Source: Hymenobacter jejuensis
Lineage (GTDB): Bacteria; Bacteroidota; Bacteroidia; Cytophagales; Hymenobacteraceae
Reading direction: 5' to 3'
Length of the DNA: 64,000 bases
Assembly (NCBI RefSeq): GCF_006337165.1
Contig: NZ_CP040896.1
Location: forward strand, 4,216,001 to 4,280,000
Shown here: positions 45,620 to 53,641 of the stretch, piece by piece
How the letters are laid out: every line of letters starts with the position of its first letter
Numbering within the stretch: the first letter of the stretch is position 1
The notes under the pieces: model-generated
Databases searched by the model: none
What the model saw: the letters and a program-made list of their open reading frames with translations, nothing else
Told to the model about the DNA's origin: nothing
Position numbers and translations under genes: made by a program

Positions 45620-46810
45620 CTACTCAAACAGGCAGACTGTTCCGCCCACCCAATCTTTATTTTTATTGAAGTCCACCCCAATCATGGCGCCCCGGCTGAG
45701 GCGGCCTAAGTTCGTGATCAGCAAAGGCTTGGCTGCGTTCTCAGGCCACACATACAGCATCCGGATTTCGCACTTTACCAGCCCGTCAGGCGACTGCACT
45801 ACGGGCTCGTACTGCACTTTGCGCTGTAATAGATAATTGTGCTTGTCCGAAATGGCATCCAAGTCAGCTGCTGTTATATCAAGGCGCACGCCGCTGCCCG
45901 CAAACGAGAAAAGCGGCTTCAGTACAAAGTTTTCTAAATCAGAGGGATAGGAGGTAAGCTCCGACAGATAATAGCTCTGCGGAATATACGGGCTGCTGAG
46001 CAGCGGCATCGTGTACTTACTGATGCGGAAAAACCAGTTCGGGTGCCCGACCCACGTCACGTCCACGTCGTCATCGGTCAGGCTAAACTCGGTTTTGAGG
46101 TTGGGATAGTGTTCTAACTCATCGAATATCAAGCGGTTGTAAATGCGCTTGATGTCGATGCGACGACCGTCGTTCTCGTAGTAAAGCTGCCGGCCGTCTT
46201 TGCGAACCCGCGTAATGCAGACAGGTTCGACGCCCAGTGCGCGGCGCGTCAACGCGAAGTCGACACGGGTTTTCTGCTTTTCCGGAAATAGCTCCAGCAA
46301 AATGACATGCTCCGGATCTTCCTCACCTACAATGACTTGGCGCAAGACGTCGAAATACTCCGCAGAGCTGCCGACGTTGAACAACTGCGACACCGAATCG
46401 GGAACCGGGAAAAACCGGCGAAATAAGTCCGGCAAGTAATCCTGAAACGCGTAAAGCGAGGGAAACCCTTGTAGCTCAATTAGTTGTGGCTCTAGCTCGC
46501 CTTGTGCGTTGCGGCAAATGGCATAATCAATGGCTAGAAACGAAGTATGCGCATTTTCGTTTGGGACGCGCTGGTGCGGTGGTACGGCCTTGTCCGTCAG
46601 GGCCTTGAAGTTGTCGGCCGTCAGCACGTCGATGATGCTTTCCCCCGCGCTGATCAGTTTATCGCGCAAAGCCGCCGGCACGAAAATAGGCGTTTCGGCA
46701 ACCCTGAAATCCAATTGGCCCGGCAGGTCTTGCGCAATCGCAGCTAACATTTCCTGGTAGCGTTGCGGGCTGAAACCTGCGTTGTAGGCTCGACGGATTT
46801 CGGGAATCAT
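45620..46810 (-). CDS. ATP-grasp-like ligase (glutathionylspermidine-synthase-type) of the amidoligase cluster
   Basis: 396 residues from ATG 46810 (MIPEIRRAYNAGFSPQRYQE); an upstream in-frame ATG at 46960 crosses a terminator and is unlikely. The C-terminal half looks like an ATP-grasp: FVLKPLFSFAGSGVRLDITA (nucleotide-binding Lys and Gly-rich loop, near 285), HNYLLQRKVQYEPVV (hinge, near 325), KCEIRMLYVWP and GVDFNKNKDWVGG (near the end, metal-ligand region). The N-terminal half (LEPQLIELQGFPSLYAFQDY) resembles a pre-ATP-grasp domain. It would form an amide bond using ATP. I infer the class from motifs only. It is the last gene of the cluster, separated from the amidotransferase gene by a terminator-like hairpin (46852-46888). 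Confidence 0.65.
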   Translation of the reverse strand: MIPEIRRAYNAGFSPQRYQEMLAAIAQDLPGQLDFRVAETPIFVPAALRDKLISAGESIIDVLTADNFKALTDKAVPPHQRVPNENAHTSFLAIDYAICRNAQGELEPQLIELQGFPSLYAFQDYLPDLFRRFFPVPDSVSQLFNVGSSAEYFDVLRQVIVGEEDPEHVILLELFPEKQKTRVDFALTRRALGVEPVCITRVRKDGRQLYYENDGRRIDIKRIYNRLIFDELEHYPNLKTEFSLTDDDVDVTWVGHPNWFFRISKYTMPLLSSPYIPQSYYLSELTSYPSDLENFVLKPLFSFAGSGVRLDITAADLDAISDKHNYLLQRKVQYEPVVQSPDGLVKCEIRMLYVWPENAAKPLLITNLGRLSRGAMIGVDFNKNKDWVGGTVCLFE

Positions 46811-46851
46811 AACTAGAGAGCGAAAGGATATAACCAATTGATAATTAACAC

Positions 46852-46888
46852 AAAAGCGGCGGCAGTGCCAAGCGCTGCCGCCGCTTTT
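46852..46888. terminator. Terminator-like hairpin inside the amidoligase cluster
   Basis: Perfect 14-base arms (46852-46865 and 46875-46888) beginning AAAAGCGG and ending CCGCTTTT, between the amidotransferase stop and the last ligase gene. It could end or attenuate the upstream transcript. Confidence 0.7.
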
Positions 46889-46892
46889 GCGC

Positions 46893-47753
46893 TTAAGCAA
46901 TCGAAGCATTTGGCTCCGCAATTCGCGTAGGCACCTCGCTGAAAGCCGTGAAGCTGGCAACGGCCCGGCGCAAAAACGTAGGAATAATCACTGATTCGGT
47001 CAGCTCGATGGCGTTCGGATCTTGCAGGAGCCGTACCATATCGTTGTATTTGGCCTCGCCGTAGTTGGCGACGACTTGTTGGCGTTTTTCTTCGGTCAAA
47101 AAGTAGCGCAACATCCCTTCGCCGTCGGCTTCGGGATGAAATTGGGTGCCCACTACCTCGTCGGTGAAGCGCAGCGCCATGAGGGCACGCTCCAGCGGTA
47201 CGTGTGGGCGATCTTTTTCGAGGCATAACACCTTCACACCCAATGCATTGATGCGCTCCCAGTGCGGGCTGGTTACTTGGTAGTCGCGCGAATCGACAGC
47301 GAAGAAAGGCTCAGGTAGGTCCTGCAATACCGGATCGGATTGGCCGTCGTCGGTGAGGTGAATCGGGAAAATGCCGAACGAAGTAGACTTGCGCTTGCTC
47401 AGCGTACCGATGCCCAGATGCCGGCTCACCAGCTGAAATGAGTGGCAGATCAGCAACAGATGCTTTTTGCGGTCCTGGCTGCGGTTCCAGGCGAAGAGGC
47501 TGTCTATCAGCGAGAAATAGGGCTGCTCCCAGGCTTCGGTAGAGGGAAGCGGGCTGCCTGGGCCGCCCGTTGAAATGTAGATGTCGTATTCCAGCCCCGG
47601 TAGGGCCACCTCGGCGCGCACATTGAATACGTCAAAGGAAATATCGGCAAGCTGCTCTTCCTGAATGCGGTGAACTAGCTGAACAATACAACGCATTCCC
47701 TCATTGGGGAAGTTGTCGTACATGTCCAGAATGGCAATTTTTAATGATTTCAT
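46893..47753 (-). CDS. Class I glutamine amidotransferase of the amidoligase cluster
   Basis: 286 residues, Rossmann-like GAT-I fold starting LKIAILDMYDNFPNEGMRCI. DIYISTGGPGSP is the oxyanion glycine loop, LLLICHSFQLVSRHL holds the probable nucleophile Cys (near residue 102; the usual CxGxQ is CHSFQ here), and VGTQFHPEADGEG carries the catalytic His and Glu. It should release ammonia from glutamine for a partner ligase, or cleave a gamma-glutamyl amide. The C-terminal 70 residues (LTEEKRQQVVANYGEAKYND) are an extra helical part. It lies 145 bases downstream of the GCS2 gene with a T-tailed hairpin between them. Confidence 0.85.
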   Translation of the reverse strand: MKSLKIAILDMYDNFPNEGMRCIVQLVHRIQEEQLADISFDVFNVRAEVALPGLEYDIYISTGGPGSPLPSTEAWEQPYFSLIDSLFAWNRSQDRKKHLLLICHSFQLVSRHLGIGTLSKRKSTSFGIFPIHLTDDGQSDPVLQDLPEPFFAVDSRDYQVTSPHWERINALGVKVLCLEKDRPHVPLERALMALRFTDEVVGTQFHPEADGEGMLRYFLTEEKRQQVVANYGEAKYNDMVRLLQDPNAIELTESVIIPTFLRRAVASFTAFSEVPTRIAEPNASIA

Positions 47754-47790
47754 TCGAAACTATCGACGCAAGGCCGATTTGGTGTACTTA

Positions 47791-47835
47791 AAAAAAACAG
47801 ACCTCAACAAAGGTCGTAAAGCCCCGTGAGGTCTG
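47791..47835 (-). terminator. Terminator-like hairpin between GCS2 and amidotransferase genes
   Basis: Perfect 9-base arms (CAGACCTCA at 47798-47806, complement at 47827-47835) with a 20-base loop; on the minus strand the stem is followed directly by a run of seven T. Confidence 0.6.
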
Positions 47836-47898
47836 CACTACTCCAGGGTAAAACGCCCTGCCCGACGGTTTCGTTTTGATCCTATTTGGGAGTGGCAC

Positions 47899-48996
47899 TC
47901 AGAGCCCGTACGAGGTTTCCTGAATGACAAAATCCACAACTTGCTTTAAATCATTCGTTTGCCGGAAAACGTTGAGCTGCCGATCGGCCCCGGTACCGGT
48001 TTCTAGGATGTTCAGCACATGCTCCACCTCCTTGCGGCTGCCAAGCTCATCCACCACATCATCCACGAACTCAAGCAGTTCGTGAATCAGGGCGCGCGTC
48101 GGCACTTCCTCCTCTTTGCCGAAGTCGATCAGCTTGCCGTCGATGCCGTAGCGGGCGGCGCGCCACTTGTTTTCGTTGAGCAGCGCCTTGCGGTAGAGCC
48201 GGAAGTTGAGGTTGCTATTTTTGAGTTTATAGATTTTGGCCACCAACGCCTGCATAACGGCCGCCAGCGCGATGGTTTCGTCGACGCGCAGGGGCATGTC
48301 GCAGATGCGGTATTCGATGGTGTTGAAGAACGGATGCAGGCGCAAATCCCACCAGATCTTCTTGCCGTTGTCGATGCAGCCGGTCTTCACCAGCAGCTTG
48401 ATGTACTCGTCGTATTCGCCGGCGCTGGTAAAATAATCCGGAATGCCGGTGCGCGGGAAACGCTCGAACACTTTGGTCCTGAAAGACTTGTAACCGGTTT
48501 CGCGGCCTTCCCAGAACGGCGAGTTGGTGGAAAGCGCAAAAATGTGCGGCAGAAAATAGCGCAGCGCATTCATCATGTACACGCCAATCTCGCGATTCTC
48601 AATGCCGATGTGCACGTGCATGCCAAACACGAGGTTGGAGCGGGCCGCCTCCTGCAATTCCTCCACGATCTTGTCGTAGCGGGCATCGGGCGTGATGGGC
48701 TGATCCTGCCAGCGCGAAAACGGATGCGTTCCGGCCGCCGCAATCTTCAACCCCACTTTGCCGGCCAAATCGATCACCATCTGGCGCAGGTAGCTCACTT
48801 GCTCGCGCGCCTCCTGAATGTTTTGGCAAATGTTCGTGCCGACTTCCACCACCGATTGGTGCATTTCGGCCTTCACCTGCTCGTGCAACATCAGCTTGCC
48901 GCCTTCCACAATCGAGGACATGTGGGAACGCAGGTCGCGCGTTTCCGGATCGATGGTCTGAAATTCCTCTTCTATTCCAAGCGTGAAAACGGGCAT
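47899..48996 (-). CDS. YbdK/GCS2-type carboxylate-amine ligase
   Basis: 365 residues of the COG2170 glutamate-cysteine-ligase-like family. TLGIEEEFQTIDPETRDLRS is the metal-binding start, EVGTNICQNIQEAREQ, FGMHVHIGIENREIGVYMMN (His pair) and WWDLRLHPFFNTIEYRICDM (Arg and Glu of the active site) follow in family order. The full catalytic set appears intact. E. coli YbdK makes gamma-glutamyl-cysteine weakly, and the real substrates of most members are unknown. Flanked by the amidotransferase and an ATP-grasp gene in the same orientation, which suggests that it supplies a gamma-glutamyl or similar amide to a multi-step product. Confidence 0.9.
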   Translation of the reverse strand: MPVFTLGIEEEFQTIDPETRDLRSHMSSIVEGGKLMLHEQVKAEMHQSVVEVGTNICQNIQEAREQVSYLRQMVIDLAGKVGLKIAAAGTHPFSRWQDQPITPDARYDKIVEELQEAARSNLVFGMHVHIGIENREIGVYMMNALRYFLPHIFALSTNSPFWEGRETGYKSFRTKVFERFPRTGIPDYFTSAGEYDEYIKLLVKTGCIDNGKKIWWDLRLHPFFNTIEYRICDMPLRVDETIALAAVMQALVAKIYKLKNSNLNFRLYRKALLNENKWRAARYGIDGKLIDFGKEEEVPTRALIHELLEFVDDVVDELGSRKEVEHVLNILETGTGADRQLNVFRQTNDLKQVVDFVIQETSYGL

Positions 48997-49106
48997 ATTC
49001 GTAATATATTGATAATGAAGTGATTATGGAATCGTGTCGGAAACAATACCCGTAACAAGCGCCGGATGGGCCCCCCCGTATGGTACGGCGAGGCACCAAG
49101 CGGAGG

Positions 49107-50168
49107 TTACTCTTTTTTAGTAGTCTTTCTGGGCTTTGGAGCAGCTTTTTCGGCCGTCTCTTTCTTGGCGGCTGGGCGTTTGGCAGCGGCTTTTTTGGCA
49201 GGAGCCGCGGCCGGCACAGACCGGGCCGCCGAATTGTGCACAAACGTGCCCCAAGTCAGGTTGTCTTGGCCGGGCTTAAAGGCGTTGGCGCGCTCAATGG
49301 CCAGATTAGCAGCGGCTTCCACTACCCACTCGAAATTTTGCTGGCCCACCGAGTTCACGTCGGCATCGGGGGCGGGGTTGCCGAAGTCGATGGCGATCGG
49401 GATGCCGTCGCGCACCGCAAATTCTACGGTATTGAAGTCGTAACCCAGGCCGTGGTTGAGCTTGAGCACGTAGTCTTTCATGGTGGCCATCAGCTTTTTA
49501 CCCGCATCGCCAGTGGTTTTCATCTCGGTGGCGTAGCGCAAATGCGGCTCGTTGCGCGGCTCATAGGGCATAATGAGCACATCCTTGCCCCCGATGCAGT
49601 AGCAGCGGAAATAGTCGGTGAAGTCGATGGCTTCCTGGAGCAGCATTACCAGCTGACCGGTTTCTTCGTAGGCCCGGAAAAAGTCGTGCGGGTTGTCGAG
49701 TTTGTATACGCTTTTCCAGCCACCACCGGAGTGAGGTTTCATAAACGCCGGAAAACCAATCTTTTGGAAAGCTTCTTCCCAGTTCGTCCAGCGCAGGTTA
49801 CGGAACGAGTTCTCGGACGTATCGTCGGGGCGTTGCTTCGAAGGCAGCAGCAGCGTGCGCGGCACGGGCACACCGAGTTGCACGGCCAGCGCATTGTTAA
49901 AGAACTTTTCGTCGGCCGACCACCAGAACGGGTTGTTGATGACCGCCGTGCCGGTGAGGGCCGCGTTTTTAAGGTAAGCCCGGTAAAATGGCACGTCCTG
50001 CGAAATGCGGTCGATGATCACGGCGTAGTCGGTGGGCACGTTCTGCTCGACCAGATCAATGCTGACAAATTCGGCCATAAACCTGCCCGACGTTTTCTGG
50101 TTTACCCGCTCGACAAAGGCCTGTGGGAACGTGTTTTCCTGACCGAAGAGGATTCCTATTTTTTTCAT
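49107..50168 (-). CDS. RimK/D-Ala-ligase-like ATP-grasp enzyme with histone-like Lys/Ala-rich tail
   Basis: 353 residues. The N-terminal Rossmann-like part begins MKKIGILFGQENTFPQAFVE. The ATP-grasp core shows FPAFMKPHSGGGWKSVYKL (near 140), VMLLQEAIDFTDYFRCYCIG (hinge and central strand) and VEFAVRDGIPIAIDFGNPAP (near 275), where Glu and Asp-x-Asn would bind magnesium. After about residue 318 the protein switches to a low-complexity tail of about 35 residues, almost only Ala, Lys, Pro and Arg (KKAAAKRPAAKKE, KPRKTTKKE), like histone H1. The tail could bind nucleic acid or be a site of modification. It lies 66 bases after the hydrolase gene and 110 before the GCS2 gene. Confidence 0.88.
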   Translation of the reverse strand: MKKIGILFGQENTFPQAFVERVNQKTSGRFMAEFVSIDLVEQNVPTDYAVIIDRISQDVPFYRAYLKNAALTGTAVINNPFWWSADEKFFNNALAVQLGVPVPRTLLLPSKQRPDDTSENSFRNLRWTNWEEAFQKIGFPAFMKPHSGGGWKSVYKLDNPHDFFRAYEETGQLVMLLQEAIDFTDYFRCYCIGGKDVLIMPYEPRNEPHLRYATEMKTTGDAGKKLMATMKDYVLKLNHGLGYDFNTVEFAVRDGIPIAIDFGNPAPDADVNSVGQQNFEWVVEAAANLAIERANAFKPGQDNLTWGTFVHNSAARSVPAAAPAKKAAAKRPAAKKETAEKAAPKPRKTTKKE

Positions 50169-50234
50169 CGCGAAAGTCTTGTGGTGTAAGGACTTGATTG
50201 TAAGTGAGTTATTAGGAGAGATGCGGAGGCTGAA

Positions 50235-50942
50235 CTAAGGCAACAGCGACAGGTAATGCGGAAACATCTCGCGCCACACGGGCCAGTCGTGGGTGCCGTG
50301 GGGGCGGACGTCGAGCCAGTGTTGGATGCCCTTGCGGGTCAGGATTTCCGACATTTGGTAGTTCGAGCCTTTGCAGAAATCGTGTTCGGCCGTGCCCAGC
50401 ACGATGTTCATGTGCTGAAAAAGGTCGCTGTTGGCATTGGACATAAAATCGGGCGGGTTGTGGTAGTAGACGTTGTCGTCGTAGTGCCCGTCCAGAAATT
50501 GTTTGATGTCGAACGCGGCGCCCATGGTGAAGAGGTGCGCCACCTGCTCGGGGTGGCGAAACGCGTAATTCAGCGCCTGATATCCGCCAAAGCTACAGCC
50601 CGCCACGCCAATCTTGTCGACGTGGCATTCGCGCTGCAACATCGGAAAGAGCTCTTCGCTAAGCATTTGGTCGTAACGCGTATGGTTGTCAATCCGTACC
50701 GACGGATGCAAGTGCTTGGCGTACCACGTATGCCGGTCGACGCTGTCGATGCAGTAGAGCTTGATTTTGTTGTTGTCGAGAAACCACCGGACCGAGTCGA
50801 CGAGCAGGAAGTCCTTCGCTTCGTAATACCGTCCCATAGAGGTCGGAAAGACGACGATAGGGTAGCCCATCTGGCCAAAAACCAGCATTTCGAGATCGTG
50901 GCCGAGGTGATGCGAGTAAAAGGGCCGGTAATGTTCCTGCAC
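50235..50942 (-). CDS. COG4947-type alpha/beta-hydrolase (esterase/peptidase-like) of the amidoligase cluster
   Basis: 235 residues, cytoplasmic (no signal peptide). GVAGCSFGGYQALNYAFRHP is the nucleophile elbow (GxSxG as GCSFGG, near residue 118) and HGTHDWPVWREMFPHYLS holds the catalytic His near the C-terminus; TAEHDFCKGSNYQ probably contains the acid. The family occurs in clusters with GCS2 and ATP-grasp ligases, where it may hydrolyse or transfer the product. It is the first gene of the minus-strand cluster and is divergent, with a 140-base gap, from the esterase-DinB fusion gene. Its actual substrate is unknown. Confidence 0.85.
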   Translation of the reverse strand: MQEHYRPFYSHHLGHDLEMLVFGQMGYPIVVFPTSMGRYYEAKDFLLVDSVRWFLDNNKIKLYCIDSVDRHTWYAKHLHPSVRIDNHTRYDQMLSEELFPMLQRECHVDKIGVAGCSFGGYQALNYAFRHPEQVAHLFTMGAAFDIKQFLDGHYDDNVYYHNPPDFMSNANSDLFQHMNIVLGTAEHDFCKGSNYQMSEILTRKGIQHWLDVRPHGTHDWPVWREMFPHYLSLLP

Positions 50943-51084
50943 GATACGGCGGGCTTAAGTGAAAGATGAGACCTACAATTGGAGAAAAGTAATAAAGAAT
51001 TTCATTGCTCCTAGCATTAACGCGTGTCGAGTCGCAAAAAGGTAACTTGCAAGATTAAATTCAGAGTAGAGTGATTTACAGGTG

Positions 51085-52599
51085 ATGAGCGTTGCTTCTT
51101 TTACATCGCGAGTGCCGGCCGCCGTGGCCGTGCACCCGGATTCCATTTTGTCTATTCCCTTGAAGCGTACGGTGCACTTCGAGGTCGTGTTGCCCGCCGA
51201 CTTCGATCCGGCCGCGCCCGTTGCCTATCCGGTCCTGTACCTCAACGACGGCCAGGATCTGGCGAGGTTGCGGCTAAAAGGCACTTTAAATACCTTATAC
51301 CGCCAGCAAGCCGTGCGGCCGTTTGTGCTAGTCGCAATCCACGCCGGCGAGCGAATTCAGGAGTACGGCACCGCTGCCCGCCCCGATTTTAAAGCGCGGG
51401 GCAGCAAAGCAAAGCACTACGCAGAGTTTGTGCTAACGGAGCTATTGCCTTATGTACAAGGCAAATACCACGTCACTGCCGATCCGGAGCAGGCGGTTTT
51501 TGGAGGCTTTTCGCTGGGCGGGCTGTCGGCTTTCGACATAGTGTGGCACCATCCGGAGGCGTTTGCGCGGGCCGGAGCTTTTTCGGGGTCGTTTTGGTGG
51601 CGCAGCAAGGCCATTGAAGACGGCTACCTCGATTCCGACCGCATCATGCACCAACTCGTGCGCCACGGGCAAGCGCATTCGAGCCATCGGTTTTGGCTTC
51701 AAACCGGCACGCTCGACGAAACCAACGACCGGAATCACAACGGCATCATCGATTCCATCGAAGATACGCTCGACCTCATGGCCGAGCTGACGCGCCACAA
51801 CATCCCGGATCAACACATTCGCTATGTGCAAATGACCGGCGGCCGCCACGACCAGCAAACTTGGGGCCGCGCCATGCCCGATTTTTTGCGGTGGGCATTT
51901 GGCGCGCTCGAAGGCGAGCAGCCGCGGTACGGGCAGTCCAAAGCGCATCTTATTTCCAACCGAAATTGGGCGAGTCGGCGGCGGCTGGCAAAACAACGGC
52001 GCAAACGCGTGTCCGAGAAGAATTTTCTCGATTACTTAGCGGCTCCAACTCCCGTTGTCGCTGCCATGAACTCCCAAACCCGCCCCGTATCCGGTCAGTA
52101 CCCGGTGTATTACGACGAAAGCTATTACCCTCGCGTCCCGGCGGGTGCCGATCCGCTGGAGTTGCTAGAGCAGCAAACCGCTGAGCTGCAACAACTTCTG
52201 GGTGGCCTCAGCGAACAGCAAGCCCTTACGGCGTACGCGCCGGGCAAATGGAGCATCAAGGAAATGGTGCAGCACCTGACCGATACCGAGCGCATTTTTG
52301 CGTATCGGGCGTTGTGCGTTGCGCGCGGCGAAACCCAATCGCTGCCGGGCTTTGATGAAAATGCCTACGCTGCCGAATCGGATGCTAACAGCCGGACACT
52401 GAGCGAATTGCTGGCCGAAAACGAAATGGTGCGCAAGTCCAGTCTGGCTCTATTTCGGAGCTTCCGGCCCGCCCAACTCGACCGTGTGGGGTTGGCCAAT
52501 AATAATCCCATCAGCGTGCGGGCACTCCTGTACGTATTGCCCGGCCACGAAGCCCATCACATAAACGTGTTGCGCGAGCGCTATTTGCCGTTATTGTAG
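51085..52599 (+). CDS. Fusion of an esterase (Fes/EsteraseD-like) and a DinB/YfiT-like domain
   Basis: 504 residues from ATG 51085; the GTG just before it is an alternative. Residues 1-280 form an alpha/beta hydrolase: YPVLYLNDGQDL, GFSLGGLSAFDIVWHHPEAF (nucleophile Ser) and GGRHDQQTWGRAMPDF (His). An Arg/Lys-rich linker (LAKQRRKRVSEKN) follows. From Met328 (52066-52068) the sequence reads as a normal DinB/YfiT start, then KWSIKEMVQHLTDTERIFAY and LPGHEAHHINVLRERYL with three His able to bind metal. DinB-type proteins are thiol-dependent metal transferases or similar. One continuous frame covers both, so either a true fusion or a lost stop codon between two genes is possible. Confidence 0.8.
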   Translation: MSVASFTSRVPAAVAVHPDSILSIPLKRTVHFEVVLPADFDPAAPVAYPVLYLNDGQDLARLRLKGTLNTLYRQQAVRPFVLVAIHAGERIQEYGTAARPDFKARGSKAKHYAEFVLTELLPYVQGKYHVTADPEQAVFGGFSLGGLSAFDIVWHHPEAFARAGAFSGSFWWRSKAIEDGYLDSDRIMHQLVRHGQAHSSHRFWLQTGTLDETNDRNHNGIIDSIEDTLDLMAELTRHNIPDQHIRYVQMTGGRHDQQTWGRAMPDFLRWAFGALEGEQPRYGQSKAHLISNRNWASRRRLAKQRRKRVSEKNFLDYLAAPTPVVAAMNSQTRPVSGQYPVYYDESYYPRVPAGADPLELLEQQTAELQQLLGGLSEQQALTAYAPGKWSIKEMVQHLTDTERIFAYRALCVARGETQSLPGFDENAYAAESDANSRTLSELLAENEMVRKSSLALFRSFRPAQLDRVGLANNNPISVRALLYVLPGHEAHHINVLRERYLPLL

Positions 52600-52677
52600 C
52601 CACAATGCAGACAACACCGGGCCGCGGCTCTGCGTTATCTGCACAATCACACCGTTTCACCCAATATCCTTACCGTC

Positions 52678-52794
52678 ATGGCCAAAGCCCAGGAACCCCG
52701 AAAAGAAAAGAAAAAAGAGCCCGCCAAAACCACCAAGGAGAAAAAGGCTGCTAAGGAGGAAAAGAAAAAAGCTCGCGAAAGCCGCAGCGAATAG
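52678..52794 (+). CDS. 38-residue Lys/Glu-rich protein
   Basis: Starts at ATG 52678 (MAKAQEPRKEKKKEP) and ends TAG 52792-52794. More than two thirds of the residues are Lys, Glu, Arg or Ala, with a TTKEKKAAKEEKKKARESRS end. It should be soluble, disordered or helical, and possibly nucleic-acid binding. It follows the esterase-DinB gene by 78 bases and precedes a strong terminator, so it is well placed as a real, co-transcribed small gene. I recognise no family; its composition resembles the tail of the ATP-grasp enzyme at 49107-50168. Confidence 0.6.
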   Translation: MAKAQEPRKEKKKEPAKTTKEKKAAKEEKKKARESRSE

Positions 52795-52810
52795 CCAGCC
52801 GCACGACGCA

Positions 52811-52861
52811 GCAAAGCCCTCTTTCGCCCCCATGCTTTATGAGGGCGAAAGAGGGCTTTGC
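52811..52861. terminator. Strong terminator hairpin
   Basis: Perfect 19-base arms (52811-52829 and 52843-52861) with a 13-base loop, 17 bases after the small Lys-rich gene. Confidence 0.85.
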
Positions 52862-52936
52862 ACTGAATCAGGGGAGAGATTGTTTATTATAGATTTATAA
52901 GAGTAGTTTTAAATATCTGATTATCAAATATTTATA

Positions 52937-53557
52937 TTATAACGTATAAAAGGGTTCTTTCTCGCGGTCGTGGTGGCGGATGTAGCCGTGCAAGGTGAGT
53001 TTGATGAGCGTGCGAAAGGCGCGGCGCTTGCCCAGGTTGAGCAATTTCATGTATTCGGAAAGCGTAATGCGCGGGTGAGTGCGCAAATAGTCCAGCACGG
53101 CGAGCTCTTCCTTATTTAGAGGGATGCGTTCAAACTGCGTCGGTTGATTTTCAAGTACTTTTTCCGTCATCGTGCTGGTTTGCACACTTTCGTCGTGCAA
53201 CCGGACGTAGCCGCGCCAATCGCCGTCGGCTACTTGGGCGCGGTGTGGCTTGCGGCTGCTCTCGGCCACCGTCACAATCACGACTACCCGGCCTTCGTCC
53301 TCCACTTCCCGAAACCGCAAGGTGAGAGGAGGCTCTACGTAGTGCTCGGCCGCTTGGCGCAGCACATATATTTCCTCTTCCGCATCGCGCACGCCCACGA
53401 TGCGGCCGTCGTCGTCGACGCCCACCAGCACCCGGCCGCCGTGGGTATTAGCCAACGAAGCCAGCGTGCGCGAAATGCGAGTGGGGTGGGTGGTCTTCTT
53501 TTTGAACTCCAGCCGCTCGCCTTCGCCCTGTGCGATTAATTCCCGAAGCTCAGACAT
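52937..53557 (-). CDS. Schlafen AlbA_2-type ATP-binding regulator with winged-helix end
   Basis: 206 residues. The AlbA_2/Schlafen core is EGERLEFKKKTTHPTRISRT, LASLANTHGGRVLVGVDDDG and RIVGVRDAEEEIYVLRQAAE, about residues 10-130. A winged-helix-like C-terminus follows (LAVLDYLRTHPRITLSEYMK, then GKRRAFRTLIKLTLHGYIRH). Such proteins are putative transcription regulators or nucleic-acid binding ATPases; the function is unproven. The gene is divergent from nothing close; the AT-rich gap 52862-52936 downstream holds a near copy of the TTGATWATCAA palindrome (52917-52927). Confidence 0.85.
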   Translation of the reverse strand: MSELRELIAQGEGERLEFKKKTTHPTRISRTLASLANTHGGRVLVGVDDDGRIVGVRDAEEEIYVLRQAAEHYVEPPLTLRFREVEDEGRVVVIVTVAESSRKPHRAQVADGDWRGYVRLHDESVQTSTMTEKVLENQPTQFERIPLNKEELAVLDYLRTHPRITLSEYMKLLNLGKRRAFRTLIKLTLHGYIRHHDREKEPFYTL

Positions 53558-53641
53558 GCTGTTATTAACCGGCGAAAGCCCCTAATAGGCCGCTTCCTAT
53601 AGAGTTTTTTAGTTAAATAATTGATTGCCAATAATTTATAT

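Noticed and set aside
45484..45620. Plus-strand promoter and small RNA or tRNA in the gap
   Set aside because: Only the -7 box fits; no tRNA arm pattern or terminator on the plus strand was found.
48019..49023. Plus-strand frame (334 codons) opposite the GCS2 gene
   Set aside because: Antisense shadow; the minus strand encodes the intact YbdK-type enzyme.
49080..50189. Plus-strand frame (369 codons) opposite the ATP-grasp gene
   Set aside because: Antisense shadow of a gene with clear ATP-grasp motifs.
52678..52794. Graspetide precursor peptide for the nearby ATP-grasp
   Set aside because: It lacks a leader-core layout and a conserved core motif, lies on the other strand, and the ATP-grasp does not resemble known graspetide ligases closely; kept only as a speculative note.
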